A DNA stretch of 64,000 nt from assembly GCA_905234605.1 (NCBI GenBank), contig CAJOIE010000003.1:62001-126000 (forward strand), given 5' to 3'. Positions 17,170 through 26,066 of this stretch are shown here, piece after piece (the first letter of the stretch is position 1; each line of letters starts with the position of its first letter). Origin of the DNA: an uncultured Bacteroidaceae bacterium. Its GTDB lineage: Bacteria > Bacteroidota > Bacteroidia > Bacteroidales > Bacteroidaceae. Made by a program: the position numbers and the translations under genes. Below the pieces are notes generated by a model that saw nothing but the letters and a program-made list of their open reading frames with translations, was not told the DNA's origin and ran no database searches.

Positions 17170-19632
17170 ATGAAACAGACTTTACTCAAGACGTTCATGC
17201 TTGCCACAGCCTTTGCCATGAGCATTGGCGCGTGGGCTCAAACGGAAGAAGTAGTATTTGACTTCACCCAAAGCACTAATGACTATAGATCGGGAATTAC
17301 TCCTTTGGGCAACAAAGATTTGACAGAAGGTGAAACCACTTTCACAAATAGTAACGTGACCATCAAGTATGCCGAGAAGGGCGGAACCACCAATTTGCGT
17401 TGGTGGTCCGATGGCATCCGAGCATACAACGGCAATATCTTTACTATCGAAGCTGCTGACGCTGAGATTGAGAGAATCCAGATAGAAGGTACCATCACCA
17501 TTGTGGAAACATCAGAAACAGGTGGCTCCATTTCTTCAAACACATGGACACAACCTAATGGTGGCAGTGTAAGCTCTGTTTCATTCAAGGGTAACCATAC
17601 AAGCAAGAATAAGACTATAACAAAGGTAACTGTCACATTGGCTGCCGCTTCCGATCCTTCAGATGAGAGCGTTGCTACCACTGTGACGATTGATGCTACG
17701 AAAATCACCAACACCGATATATACGGAGGCACTAATGCTGGTGCCCTCACTGCTACCGTCAGCGTAACTGACGGCGATGAGATTGCCGGTGCTTCTGTCA
17801 CATGGTCATCCAACGACGAAGGCATTGTCACTATTGATAACGAAGGCAATGTGACACTTGTTGCAGAAGGCACAACGACCTTAAAGGCAAATTACGCCGG
17901 CGAAGAGGGGAAGTACAAGGCTTCCAGTGCCACTTACCAAATCACTGTGACCGACACAGACCCCAACAAACCTGGCACTGAAAGCAATCCGTACACCGTA
18001 GCCCAAGCCATCGCATTCATCAATACATTGAACGGGGCTACTTCCAGCACTGTCTATGTTTCGGGCATTGTTTCGCAGATTGACAACTACAATGGAACTT
18101 ACCACAGCATAACATATTGGATTTCCGATGACGGCACGACAGAGGGTCAGATGGAAGTATATAGCGGCAAGGGCCTGGATGGTGCGGACTTCGGCGCTAT
18201 TACAGACCTTCGTCTCGGAGATCAAGTAACTGTAAGCGGCAATGTAAAGCTTTATAACGGTAGCATCCCTGAGTTTGACAAGAGCAGCTCTATAACCTCA
18301 TTTTATCGTGACGAGACTCAGCCTGTTAACATTTGCACACTTAACAGCATCACTCCCACCAACATCATTGTCGGTGCCAGCGGAGAATTTGAGATTAGTG
18401 CCACATTTGTTGATGAAGACCTTGTAGAAGGTAATGACTACGAGTTCACCTTGACCTCAAGCGACACATCAATCCTTGAGATTACAGGTAATACTTACGA
18501 GGCTAAGGCTGCCGGAGAAGTTACCATCACTGTGCATGTAACCGTTCTTGATGATGAGAAATATAATGAGGTTGAAGAAGAGTTCACAATCATTGTCAAA
18601 GAGCCTGCTGTTGCCTATACATTTGCTCCTGTAAAAGACATCACAGCACTTACTGATGGCTGCAACGTAATCATCGTTAACTCTGAAGCTGCAGTTGCTA
18701 TCAGTACAGAGCAAAAGACAAACAACCGCGGGCAGACAGACCTCACATTCAATGGCGACAATGCCATTGTTGAGTTGGATGGCTATGTTCAGATATTCAC
18801 CGTAGAGGAGGCCGAAGACGGTTGTTGGTACTTCAACACTGGCGCAGGTTACATCTATGCAGCTTCAAGCTCAAGCAACAATCTGAGAACAGAGGAAGAA
18901 AAGGACGACAACGCCAAGGCCGAGATTACTATCGATGACAACGGCAACGCAAGCATCGTTTTTCAGGGGAGTAACACCCGTAACAGCCTCTTCTACAACA
19001 GTGGTAGCAGTCTCTTCTCCTGCTACGCAAACACTTCATCACAGAAGCCTGTGCAGATTTATACAGCAGTGACAGCACCTGCCACTGTGTCTGAAGCTGG
19101 CTACGCTACTTTCAGCAGCACACAGGCTCTCGACTTTACCAATGTTAAGAACATCGAAGCCTACACCGCTACAGTCGAGGGCTCTCTCATCACATTCACT
19201 CGCATACAGAAGGTGCCAGCCAACACAGGCGTCTTACTGCGTAGCGTAGACGGCGGTGAGGCTACAGCACAGGTGCCTGTCTTGACAATGGCAAATGCTG
19301 TTGACGACAATGTCTTCGTGGCAGTGAGCGAGGACATCGATGAGCTCGCAACCACCGTTGAAGGCAACACCAACTACATCCTTCAGGCCTCGCCCGAGGT
19401 GGGCTTCTACCTCGCAGCAGGCAACGCCGTGGATGCCGGCAAGGCATACATCAGCGTGGAGACAGCTGCCAACGTCAAGGGCTTCCAGCTCCCGGGCAGC
19501 AATACCACTGCCGTGCAGACCGTGCGCCAGAACAACGTGAATAGCAACGTCATCTTCAACATTGCCGGCCAGCGAGTATCGCGTGCACAGAAGGGCATCT
19601 ACGTCATCGGCGGCAAGAAGGTCGTGAAGTAA
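17170..19632 (+). CDS. Large secreted surface protein with Ig-like domains and type IX-like sorting tail
   Basis: An 820-residue exported protein. It has a signal peptide (MKQTLLKTFMLATAFAMSIGAWAQ) and a beta-rich N-terminal region. A bacterial Ig-like stretch (VTWSSNDEGIVTIDNEGNVTL) covers about residues 170-260. An OB-like domain starts at about 275 (NPYTVAQAIAFINTLNG) and a second Ig-like region lies at about 390-480. A beta-rich region follows. The C-terminus, IFNIAGQRVSRAQKGIYVIG plus GKKVVK, is the short sorting tail common in Prevotella. No catalytic motif is recognised. Most of the gene is clearly AT-richer than its neighbours, while the last 300 or so bases return to local GC. Confidence 0.8.
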   Translation: MKQTLLKTFMLATAFAMSIGAWAQTEEVVFDFTQSTNDYRSGITPLGNKDLTEGETTFTNSNVTIKYAEKGGTTNLRWWSDGIRAYNGNIFTIEAADAEIERIQIEGTITIVETSETGGSISSNTWTQPNGGSVSSVSFKGNHTSKNKTITKVTVTLAAASDPSDESVATTVTIDATKITNTDIYGGTNAGALTATVSVTDGDEIAGASVTWSSNDEGIVTIDNEGNVTLVAEGTTTLKANYAGEEGKYKASSATYQITVTDTDPNKPGTESNPYTVAQAIAFINTLNGATSSTVYVSGIVSQIDNYNGTYHSITYWISDDGTTEGQMEVYSGKGLDGADFGAITDLRLGDQVTVSGNVKLYNGSIPEFDKSSSITSFYRDETQPVNICTLNSITPTNIIVGASGEFEISATFVDEDLVEGNDYEFTLTSSDTSILEITGNTYEAKAAGEVTITVHVTVLDDEKYNEVEEEFTIIVKEPAVAYTFAPVKDITALTDGCNVIIVNSEAAVAISTEQKTNNRGQTDLTFNGDNAIVELDGYVQIFTVEEAEDGCWYFNTGAGYIYAASSSSNNLRTEEEKDDNAKAEITIDDNGNASIVFQGSNTRNSLFYNSGSSLFSCYANTSSQKPVQIYTAVTAPATVSEAGYATFSSTQALDFTNVKNIEAYTATVEGSLITFTRIQKVPANTGVLLRSVDGGEATAQVPVLTMANAVDDNVFVAVSEDIDELATTVEGNTNYILQASPEVGFYLAAGNAVDAGKAYISVETAANVKGFQLPGSNTTAVQTVRQNNVNSNVIFNIAGQRVSRAQKGIYVIGGKKVVK

Positions 19633-19650
19633 AGACAATCAAGGTCCAGC

Positions 19651-19682
19651 CCTCGCCCCTCCCTTCTGCTGGAGGGGCGAGG
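19651..19682. terminator. Hairpin between the secreted protein gene and the small peptide gene
   Basis: A perfect 12-base inverted repeat, CCTCGCCCCTCC with its complement and an 8-base loop, 18 bases after the stop codon. There is no T run, so it may be an attenuator or an mRNA 3' stabiliser rather than a full stop; the small gene downstream shows no clear promoter of its own. Confidence 0.55.
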
Positions 19683-19731
19683 ATGCCCAACCAACAATTA
19701 GCAATCCATTTCACTTGAAAACCTAACTATT

Positions 19732-19896
19732 ATGAAGAAGACATATATCACTCCCGACACTGAGCTTGAGGCTATGGCTGCAGCAACAATCATAGCAGTA
19801 TCCAACCTATCCTTCGATAGCGAAAACGGCACCGGCACAGGCAAACTCATCGAAGAGGATGCCCAAAGCGATGCCCTCGTGAAAGGCATCTGGTAA
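19732..19896 (+). CDS. Small 54-residue protein of unknown function
   Basis: A short gene absent from the ORF track. The product begins MKKTYITPDTELEAMAAAT and ends DAQSDALVKGIW. The opening MKK-Y-P-E/D-hydrophobic pattern resembles many short Bacteroidales proteins of unknown role, often next to surface protein genes. It is acidic, with no signal peptide or membrane helix and no cysteine. It lies 100 bases after the secreted protein gene and is followed 24 bases later by a strong intrinsic terminator, which supports it being a real last gene of that unit. The function is unknown. Confidence 0.7.
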   Translation: MKKTYITPDTELEAMAAATIIAVSNLSFDSENGTGTGKLIEEDAQSDALVKGIW

Positions 19897-19919
19897 ACAC
19901 CTCAGCCAACCGACTATAC

Positions 19920-19962
19920 AGCATCAGCCCTGCCGCACAACACGGCAGGGCTGATGCTTTTT
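19920..19962 (+). terminator. Intrinsic terminator
   Basis: A perfect 16-base stem (AGCATCAGCCCTGCCG and complement), a 7-base loop and a trailing run of T. It ends the secreted protein/small peptide unit. Confidence 0.93.
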
Positions 19963-19982
19963 ATGAATAACCACTGAACCAC

Positions 19983-20408
19983 TGTTCAGCTTCACAACCA
20001 CTATTCCTCTCCGGCCCCACTATCTCCCCTCTGAGCCGGCCTCACAATCACCCCCTCTCCGGCCCAACTTTCTCCCTTCTGAGCCAGCTTCACAATCATC
20101 CTTCCTCTCCGGCCCAACTATCTCTCCTATGAGCCGGCCTCACAATCATCCTTCCTCTCCGGCCCAACTATCTCCCCTCTGAGCCGGCCTCACAACCACC
20201 AGCCTCTCCGGCCCAACTTTCTCCCTTCTGAGCCAGCCTCACAACCACCCCCTCTACGGCCTCACTATCTCCCCTCTGAGCCGGCCTCACAACCACCAGC
20301 CTCTCCGGCCTCACTATCTCCCCTCTGAGCCAGCCTCACAACCATCCTTCCTCTCCGACCCCACTTTCTCCCTTCTGAGCCGGCTTCACAATCATCCGCC
20401 TCTCCGGA
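19983..20408. repeat. Tandem repeat array, 48-50 bp unit, about 8.5 copies
   Basis: A pyrimidine-rich minisatellite. Each unit reads roughly GAGCCGGCCTCACAATCATC, then CTTCCTCTCCGGCCCAACTATCTCCCCTCT. The GAGCC landmarks are at 20033, 20081, 20131, 20181, 20230, 20278, 20327 and 20377. Units differ at a few positions (GAGCCGG or GAGCCAG; CAATCATC or CAACCACC). It is noncoding on the plus strand; the minus-strand frame of 62 codons is only a by-product. It sits in the gap between a terminator and the end of the phosphatase gene. Confidence 0.92.
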
Positions 20409-20493
20409 GGAAAGAGGGGAGAAGCACGCCGGCAAGGAACTTGTTCCGAGCAAGTTAACGGTCCTGCTTAAAGCGACCTGATTTGCATTGCTT

Positions 20494-20550
20494 GATTAGG
20501 GCATAGCCTGATTAGGGCATAGCCTGTGATTAGGGCATAGCCTGTGATTA
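20494..20550. repeat. Short direct repeats GATTAGGGCATAGCCT
   Basis: Three exact copies of a 16-base unit at 20494, 20510 and 20528, the last two separated by GT, and a partial fourth copy. They lie between the 50-bp array and the phosphatase stop codon. Confidence 0.85.
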
Positions 20551-20571
20551 GCACGACTTCGCAGCCAAGTC

Positions 20572-21870
20572 TTACTCGGCGAAGCTGTCGAGCTTGCGGA
20601 GGTAATAGTCGCGCAGGTCGCTCCAACGGTAGTAGGGGTGCCTCACAGGCGGCACAGGCAGCGACATCTCGCGCTCATTGAGGAGAGCCTTGACGAGGAT
20701 GTCGCCCTGCCTGCCGTGGCGAGGGCGATAGAACACGAGCTGTATGTTGCAGGCCATGGGGAAGATGTCGTAGTTGCGCCACACACGGTCCAGCGTGTCG
20801 AGGTCGGCCACCTGTGCGCCTGCCGTGCCGAGCTCCAGGAGAGCGGCAAGAGGCATGACGCAGACCTCATGGCCGAAGCGCAGTGTGGCCTGCGTGGTGG
20901 TGACGGTATCGGCCGTGGCAATGATGTTGCGCAGCAGTGCAGCCTGGCTGAAGGGCATGATGGAGCGCGTCTGCGGTGCAGCACCATAGCTCAGGTACCA
21001 GTCCACGTTCTTGATGCGCCACAAGTCGTAGAGCTCATCGGCGGTGTAGAGCGAGAGCAGGTCGGAGTCGAAGTCGTGGCTCTGCATGTTGTTGGCCACA
21101 TAGAAGAGCTGACGCATGAAGGCTGGCGCATCGACGCTGTCGGCCACCCATCGGGCATCGTTGAAGAGCACCTGCATGAGACGCTCCGGATGGGTGTGGC
21201 GTCGCCGCATGTCCTGCCCTATCTGCCAGCCCTGACGGTTGGCGTCGCTGAGAGCCTGAGGCCACGGAGCGTTGAGGTAATACTGGAAGGCCTCGCTCAC
21301 GTCGTTGTGTATGCGCATCGTGGGGTTGGCCGCCATGAGCTCCTCACACTCGGCCTCCATGGACAGTATGCAGCGAACAACGACGGTGCTGCGGGCATCC
21401 ACTGCCACCCCCTTCCTGCGGAATATCTCGGGAAAATGCTCTGCCATGCGCCGCCCTATGCCATGATGCTGACGCTCGCCCACGGTAGTGAGGTCGCCCA
21501 GACGCTTCAGCGTCGTGGGGTAGAAGGCCTGCAGCTGCCGCAGTGCCTGCCGCCCGCGCTCGGTGAGCTTGCCCTGCGCCTCAGCCTTGGCCAGCACACC
21601 CATGGGACGCGAGTACTCGCCGTCGCCCAGAAGCCAGCGGGCACCATGACGGCCATAGTGGGAGAGATAGAACGGCTCGTAGCCCTTGGGAGCAGGCGTG
21701 AGCTGCGCGGTGGCCGGATGGCGGTCGTAGTCGAGATGGTTGCTACCGGCGAGGAAGGGGTTGGCAGCTATCTCCTCGCGTGCCGTGCTCTGGGCATAGA
21801 CGTTGAGAGTTGCGGCAATGACGGCGCACACGGCAATGCATCTGCGCCTAAGGGGAACTGGGTGTCTCAT
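20572..21870 (-). CDS. Histidine acid phosphatase family protein (phytase/MINPP-like), exported
   Basis: A 432-residue histidine phosphatase of clade 2. A signal peptide (ending near NVYAQ) is followed by the catalytic motif HYGRHGAR with the phospho-accepting His75. The late motif LRFGHEV holds the proton donor, as HE instead of HD, a pattern seen in multiple inositol polyphosphate phosphatases. It probably removes phosphate from phytate or other organic phosphates in the periplasm or outer membrane. The substrate is inferred from motif type only. Confidence 0.87.
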   Translation of the reverse strand: MRHPVPLRRRCIAVCAVIAATLNVYAQSTAREEIAANPFLAGSNHLDYDRHPATAQLTPAPKGYEPFYLSHYGRHGARWLLGDGEYSRPMGVLAKAEAQGKLTERGRQALRQLQAFYPTTLKRLGDLTTVGERQHHGIGRRMAEHFPEIFRRKGVAVDARSTVVVRCILSMEAECEELMAANPTMRIHNDVSEAFQYYLNAPWPQALSDANRQGWQIGQDMRRRHTHPERLMQVLFNDARWVADSVDAPAFMRQLFYVANNMQSHDFDSDLLSLYTADELYDLWRIKNVDWYLSYGAAPQTRSIMPFSQAALLRNIIATADTVTTTQATLRFGHEVCVMPLAALLELGTAGAQVADLDTLDRVWRNYDIFPMACNIQLVFYRPRHGRQGDILVKALLNEREMSLPVPPVRHPYYRWSDLRDYYLRKLDSFAE

Positions 21871-21974
21871 AGCTTGATGGTTTAAGGGGACAGAGGACCT
21901 TTCGCCTCCAATTGTTTCCTATCTATTCCTATACTCTCCTATAGTCTCCTCTTTACTCCTATACTCTCCTATTC

Positions 21975-22826
21975 CTACTTCACCACATGAGTGCCAAGTA
22001 TGTAGGACTTCTCGAGGTTGGCCATAGCCCCCATGTGGTCGGTCTTAGCCGAGATGTCGTCAAGGTGGTTGACCACCTCTGCCTCGGGCGTGCATGGCAC
22101 TACCGGCGAGCCATACTCCAAGCGTCCGTGGTGAGCCAGGATGCAGTGCACGATACGCTTCACCTCGACAGGCTCCACGTCACGCCGCTCCAGCTCGGAG
22201 TGCAGCTTGTGGGCACCTATATATATATGTCCCAACAGGAACTTATCCTCCTGCGGCTCGCCGGCACGGTTGTACTCATACACCTTGCCATAGTCGTGGA
22301 AGAGTATTGCCAGAATGCATCGCTCAGGCTTCACGTCGGCCGGCAGCGAGGGGTATATGGCGAGGAACATCTGCAACATCTGGTGCGTGTGGTTGAGCAG
22401 GCCTCCAGGGAAGGCATGGTGCACCGATGTGGCTGCCGGATACTCGCTATATGGCGGATAGAGCTTCGCGCCGAAGTCGGCAATGATGTCCTTCAGGGCC
22501 TGGTCCGTGCACAACTCAAGCAAGCCGGCGATGGTGGCGTCCCACACCTGCCGCTCAATGGGATGTGGCACGAGGGCATACAGCGGGTGGTCGGGCGTCA
22601 ACGGCGGTCCCATGACTATTTCGGATGCCGAGCATGAGCGCTTGCCCTGCTGGTCGCGTATGCTGATGAACGACACCACCTCGCCCTGCTGAGGCTGTTG
22701 CTGTGGCGCGAGGTCCCATACGGTTATGCTGAAGGCTCCCTCCTGACTGGCCACCTTGAGCACGGCATAGGGAGCGTTGGTCTTGGTCACGGCATTGGCC
22801 CGCGATGTTACTACGTATTGCGTCAT
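21975..22826 (-). CDS. OB-fold plus HD domain phosphohydrolase (YhaM-like)
   Basis: A 283-residue cytoplasmic protein with an N-terminal OB-like part (VTSRANAVTKTNAPYAVLKV) and a C-terminal HD domain. The HD metal ligands are visible in HHAFPGGLLNHTHQM, LFHDYGKVYEY and CILAHHG. This arrangement matches the YhaM family of 3'-5' exoribonucleases, though nuclease activity is not proved by sequence. Its ATG overlaps the stop of the ABC ATPase gene by 4 bases. The 104-base gap before it (21871-21974) holds imperfect CCTATxCTCT repeats and nothing else. Confidence 0.85.
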   Translation of the reverse strand: MTQYVVTSRANAVTKTNAPYAVLKVASQEGAFSITVWDLAPQQQPQQGEVVSFISIRDQQGKRSCSASEIVMGPPLTPDHPLYALVPHPIERQVWDATIAGLLELCTDQALKDIIADFGAKLYPPYSEYPAATSVHHAFPGGLLNHTHQMLQMFLAIYPSLPADVKPERCILAILFHDYGKVYEYNRAGEPQEDKFLLGHIYIGAHKLHSELERRDVEPVEVKRIVHCILAHHGRLEYGSPVVPCTPEAEVVNHLDDISAKTDHMGAMANLEKSYILGTHVVK

Positions 22827-23605
22827 GCGGTGTGAATATTGAAGCGTAGGGCTGTGGCGTCGAAGCCGACGTCACGAGTGGAGAAGAAGCGGGCAAGTGT
22901 GCCGTCGGCAGCCAGCGCGGCAGTGCTGCCCTCGATGAGCCCCTGCCGGCCTGGCTCCATGAGCCACAGGCGGTCGGCCACCTGAAGGGCTATCTCAATG
23001 TCGTGGGTGGAGAGCAGCACCGTGAGCTGCCTTTCGCGCGAGAGGCGGCGCAACAGGAGCATCATCTCCACCTTCGATGGGAAGTCGAGGAAGGCAGTAG
23101 GCTCGTCGAGCAGTATTATGGGTGTCTGCTGAGCCAGTGCCTTGGCTATCATCACCTTCTGCCGCTCGCCGTCGGAGAGCGTGTCCATGTGCCGGTCGGC
23201 CAGGCTTGCTATGCCCACCTGCTCTATGGCCTGCTGCACTGCGGCATGGTCGTCGGCATGCAGCGTGCCCCAGAAACCGGTATATGGGCTTCGCCCCATG
23301 GCCACCATCTCATGCACGCGCATGCCACGCAGGTTGGGTCGCTCCGTGAGCACCACGCCAATGATGCGGGCCAGCTCACGCGGAGTGTAGGCTGCCACGT
23401 CGCGGTCGCCAAGCATCATGTGTCCGCCCACTGGTGGCTGAAAAGCCGAGAGCGTGCGCAGTAGCGTGCTCTTGCCGGCACCGTTGGGTCCCATCAGGCA
23501 CGTCAGCTGCGCAGGGACGAGCGTAGCGTTGACATGCTCCGACACAATGTGGTGCTCCTTGTGCTGCGTGTAGCCCGTGGCGAGGTCCTGAAGGCTGTAT
23601 GTCAT
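22823..23605 (-). CDS. ABC transporter ATP-binding protein, FecE/BtuD type, without permease
   Basis: A 260-residue cytoplasmic ATPase of the iron-siderophore/cobalamin importer class. Walker A is GPNGAGKST (39-47), the signature is LSDGERQK, Walker B is IILLDEPTAFLDF, and the H-loop lies in LLSTHDIEIAL. Family members pair with a FecCD-type permease and a binding protein, and neither is next to this gene. Upstream, 7 bases away, is the GH20 gene; downstream it overlaps the HD gene. The transported substrate is unknown. Confidence 0.92.
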   Translation of the reverse strand: MTYSLQDLATGYTQHKEHHIVSEHVNATLVPAQLTCLMGPNGAGKSTLLRTLSAFQPPVGGHMMLGDRDVAAYTPRELARIIGVVLTERPNLRGMRVHEMVAMGRSPYTGFWGTLHADDHAAVQQAIEQVGIASLADRHMDTLSDGERQKVMIAKALAQQTPIILLDEPTAFLDFPSKVEMMLLLRRLSRERQLTVLLSTHDIEIALQVADRLWLMEPGRQGLIEGSTAALAADGTLARFFSTRDVGFDATALRFNIHTA

Positions 23606-23612
23606 GGCCGGT

Positions 23613-25289
23613 TCACTCTATGGTATGGCAGTAGGTGATGCCAGCCTTGTCGTAGAGACGCAGCATGTGGTTGAGACGCTGGCGGAAGTCGTCGTAGTCC
23701 TTGGCCTCGGCCGGTGTCCACTGCACCTCGCTGATGGCATCGAGCCGCGGCAGAAGCATGTAGAACACGTGCTCGGGATATGCCACATACTCGCCCCAGA
23801 GGTTCACCTGCGGGCCGAGAATGTAGGGCTGTTCGTCGGCCGTGAGTGCCTCCGGCACAGGCTCCAGCGAGTAGACCTTGCTGCACGGCACATAGCCGCC
23901 GATGCCAAGGGGAGCACCCCAATGGCTGCGCGTCTGGTAGTAGTCGATATAGCAGTAGTCAGTGGGCGACATGATGACACGATGGTGCTGCCGTGCAGCC
24001 TCGATGCCTCCGTTCATACCCCGCCACGACATCACGATGGCATTCTCCGTGAGGCCGCCCTCGAGGGTCTCGTCCCAGCCTATGATGACACGTCCGCGTC
24101 CGGCAAGAAACTGCTCCATCTGGCTGTTGATGTATGTCTGTAGCTGTGCCTCGACGGTGCGTCCCTCCTGTGCGGTAATGCCCAGTTGCCGCCCCTTGGC
24201 CTGGCACTTGGCGCAGTTCTTCCAGCGCACCTTGGGACATTCGTCGCCACCTATATGTATATAAGGTGAGGGGAACACGTCGCAGATCTCGCCGAGCACC
24301 GTGCGCAGGAAGGTGAGCACATCATCGTTGCCGGCGCAGAGCACATCGTCGGATATGCCCCAACGCTCCATCACCTGATAAGGGCCGCCTGTGCAGCCCA
24401 GCTCGGGGAACACGTGCAAGGCCGACATCATGTGCCCTGGGAGGTCAATCTCAGGAATGATGTTGATGTAGCGTTGTGCAGCATAGTTGACCACCTCGCG
24501 GCATTCCTCCTGCGTGTAGAAGCCTCCGTGGGGCACGCCGTCGTAGATGCTGGAGTTGGTGCCGAGCACCGTCTGTCGGCGCACGCTACCCTCGCGTGCC
24601 AGACGCGGATAGGCCTTGACCTCGAAACGCCAGCCCTGGTCGTCGGTGATGTGCCAGTGCAGCTGGTTGCATCCGTGCATAGCCATCAGGTCTATGTACT
24701 GCTTGATGACATCGATGCCGAAGTAGTGGCGGGCGGTGTCGAAATGCACACCTCGGTAGCCGAAGCGCGGCACGTCGGTGACAGTAGCATACGGACATTC
24801 CACTGCCTGCCATGCCGTCTGGCTGTCGGCAATAGGCAAGCTCTTGCGCAGTGTCTGCGCGGCACGGAAGAGCCCTTCGGCCGTTGCGGCCGTGAGACGG
24901 ATGCCCTCCTTGCCCACACTGATGGCATAGCGACTCTGCTCCGCGCCATCGGGTGCCTCGGCCACAGGGGCGGCTTTCCTGCGTGCCTTGCCCTTGGCGG
25001 CACCTTTGGGCACAAGAGCCAGCGTCACGGCAGCATGGCGGTCGTCAGGAGCCAGGGTCAGCGTCAGGCCTGCGGCATCGCTCACCCACTGCCGCAGCCA
25101 CATTGCCGTGCGTGCCACTTCAGGGTTGGCGGCATCGTAGGCTATGGTCATGCCCGAGCTGAGAGTGAAGCACTTGGTGGTATCGGTCTGCACGCTCTGC
25201 GGCAGGGGCACCACACGATAGTCTGCACGCTGTGCCGACGTGCCTGTGCACAGCATGATGAGCAACAATGAAGATATCAACTTGTTCAT
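23613..25289 (-). CDS. Beta-N-acetylhexosaminidase, GH20, exported
   Basis: A 558-residue secreted glycosidase that removes terminal N-acetylhexosamine from glycans. It starts with a signal peptide (MNKLISSLLLIMLCTGTSAQ). The GH20 small domain covers about residues 20-170, with a lysine- and alanine-rich insertion near 95-115. The TIM barrel begins at RFGYRGVHFDTARHYF, continues with HWHITDDQGWRFE, and carries the catalytic pair in IGGDECPK (Asp349-Glu350). It may act on mucin or other host N-glycan ends. No SusC/D pair lies nearby. Confidence 0.94.
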   Translation of the reverse strand: MNKLISSLLLIMLCTGTSAQRADYRVVPLPQSVQTDTTKCFTLSSGMTIAYDAANPEVARTAMWLRQWVSDAAGLTLTLAPDDRHAAVTLALVPKGAAKGKARRKAAPVAEAPDGAEQSRYAISVGKEGIRLTAATAEGLFRAAQTLRKSLPIADSQTAWQAVECPYATVTDVPRFGYRGVHFDTARHYFGIDVIKQYIDLMAMHGCNQLHWHITDDQGWRFEVKAYPRLAREGSVRRQTVLGTNSSIYDGVPHGGFYTQEECREVVNYAAQRYINIIPEIDLPGHMMSALHVFPELGCTGGPYQVMERWGISDDVLCAGNDDVLTFLRTVLGEICDVFPSPYIHIGGDECPKVRWKNCAKCQAKGRQLGITAQEGRTVEAQLQTYINSQMEQFLAGRGRVIIGWDETLEGGLTENAIVMSWRGMNGGIEAARQHHRVIMSPTDYCYIDYYQTRSHWGAPLGIGGYVPCSKVYSLEPVPEALTADEQPYILGPQVNLWGEYVAYPEHVFYMLLPRLDAISEVQWTPAEAKDYDDFRQRLNHMLRLYDKAGITYCHTIE

Positions 25290-25312
25290 AGCTACAGAAG
25301 GAAGTGGTCTGT

Positions 25313-26041
25313 TTACATCTCAATGACATTGTCGTAGGGCACAGCATTGCCGCCAATAGGCGACGTGCACTTGCCTGCGAAGTGGGAGAGCTGGAAGAAG
25401 GTCACCATGAGCAGGAATTGTGCCACCACCTCGGCAAAGATGATACCCACGCAGCAAGCGCAGTAGCCAAGGATGAGCACACCCACGTAAACCAGCAGCG
25501 TCAGCAGCAGTTCCCAGAAATGGCCTGCCGTGAGAGCCCACGAGTGCTTGAAAGCCTCGGCAAACGAGGCCTTCTCCACCACCACAAGATATGGCGCGTA
25601 CATCAGGCGCACACCAAGTATGATGCCCGGCAACAGGCACGCCATCAAGCCGACACTGATTATTATGCCCAAAGCTATTCCGACAACGATGAATGTGGCC
25701 AACTGCATGATGTCGCAGCGCAGCACATCGCCGAAAGACTCGTAGGGACGCCCCGTCTGCACTGCGTTGGCATACATGCGAACACATACGAAGCTGAGAT
25801 ACATCTTCAGCAATACCGCCACCATAAACCACGGGCTCAAGGTGATGGCCTCCGAATAGGCTTCCATCACCGAGGATGGGTCGTCTGCAGAAGCTATTTC
25901 GGCCAGTGCGCCATTGTCCACACTGATGCCGAAACCTGAGGATATGCTCTCAACTATTGTGAGCACCACGAAGATGGGCCAATACTTCACCGAAAGTTCC
26001 CAGGCCCGTGAGAGCAATTCGCCTACGCTTAGAGTTTTCAT
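25313..26041 (-). CDS. Multi-pass membrane protein, unknown function
   Basis: A 242-residue integral membrane protein. The start MKTLSVGELLSRAWELSVKY at 26041 was chosen because the first helix-like segment follows directly. There are about five or six hydrophobic segments, including FIVVGIALGIIISVGLMACLL and ELLLTLLVYVGVLILGYCAC, and a late AFKHSWALTAGHFW segment similar to DUF975/glycerophosphoryl-diester-type membrane domains. No catalytic motif is seen. It lies 24 bases before the GH20 gene, in the same direction. Confidence 0.75.
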   Translation of the reverse strand: MKTLSVGELLSRAWELSVKYWPIFVVLTIVESISSGFGISVDNGALAEIASADDPSSVMEAYSEAITLSPWFMVAVLLKMYLSFVCVRMYANAVQTGRPYESFGDVLRCDIMQLATFIVVGIALGIIISVGLMACLLPGIILGVRLMYAPYLVVVEKASFAEAFKHSWALTAGHFWELLLTLLVYVGVLILGYCACCVGIIFAEVVAQFLLMVTFFQLSHFAGKCTSPIGGNAVPYDNVIEM

Positions 26042-26066
26042 TTCCTTATTAGAATTAGTGTTATGG

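Noticed and set aside
19983-20408. CRISPR array
   Set aside because: Units are 48-50 bp with variation spread across the whole unit. There is no repeat/unique-spacer pattern and no cas genes.
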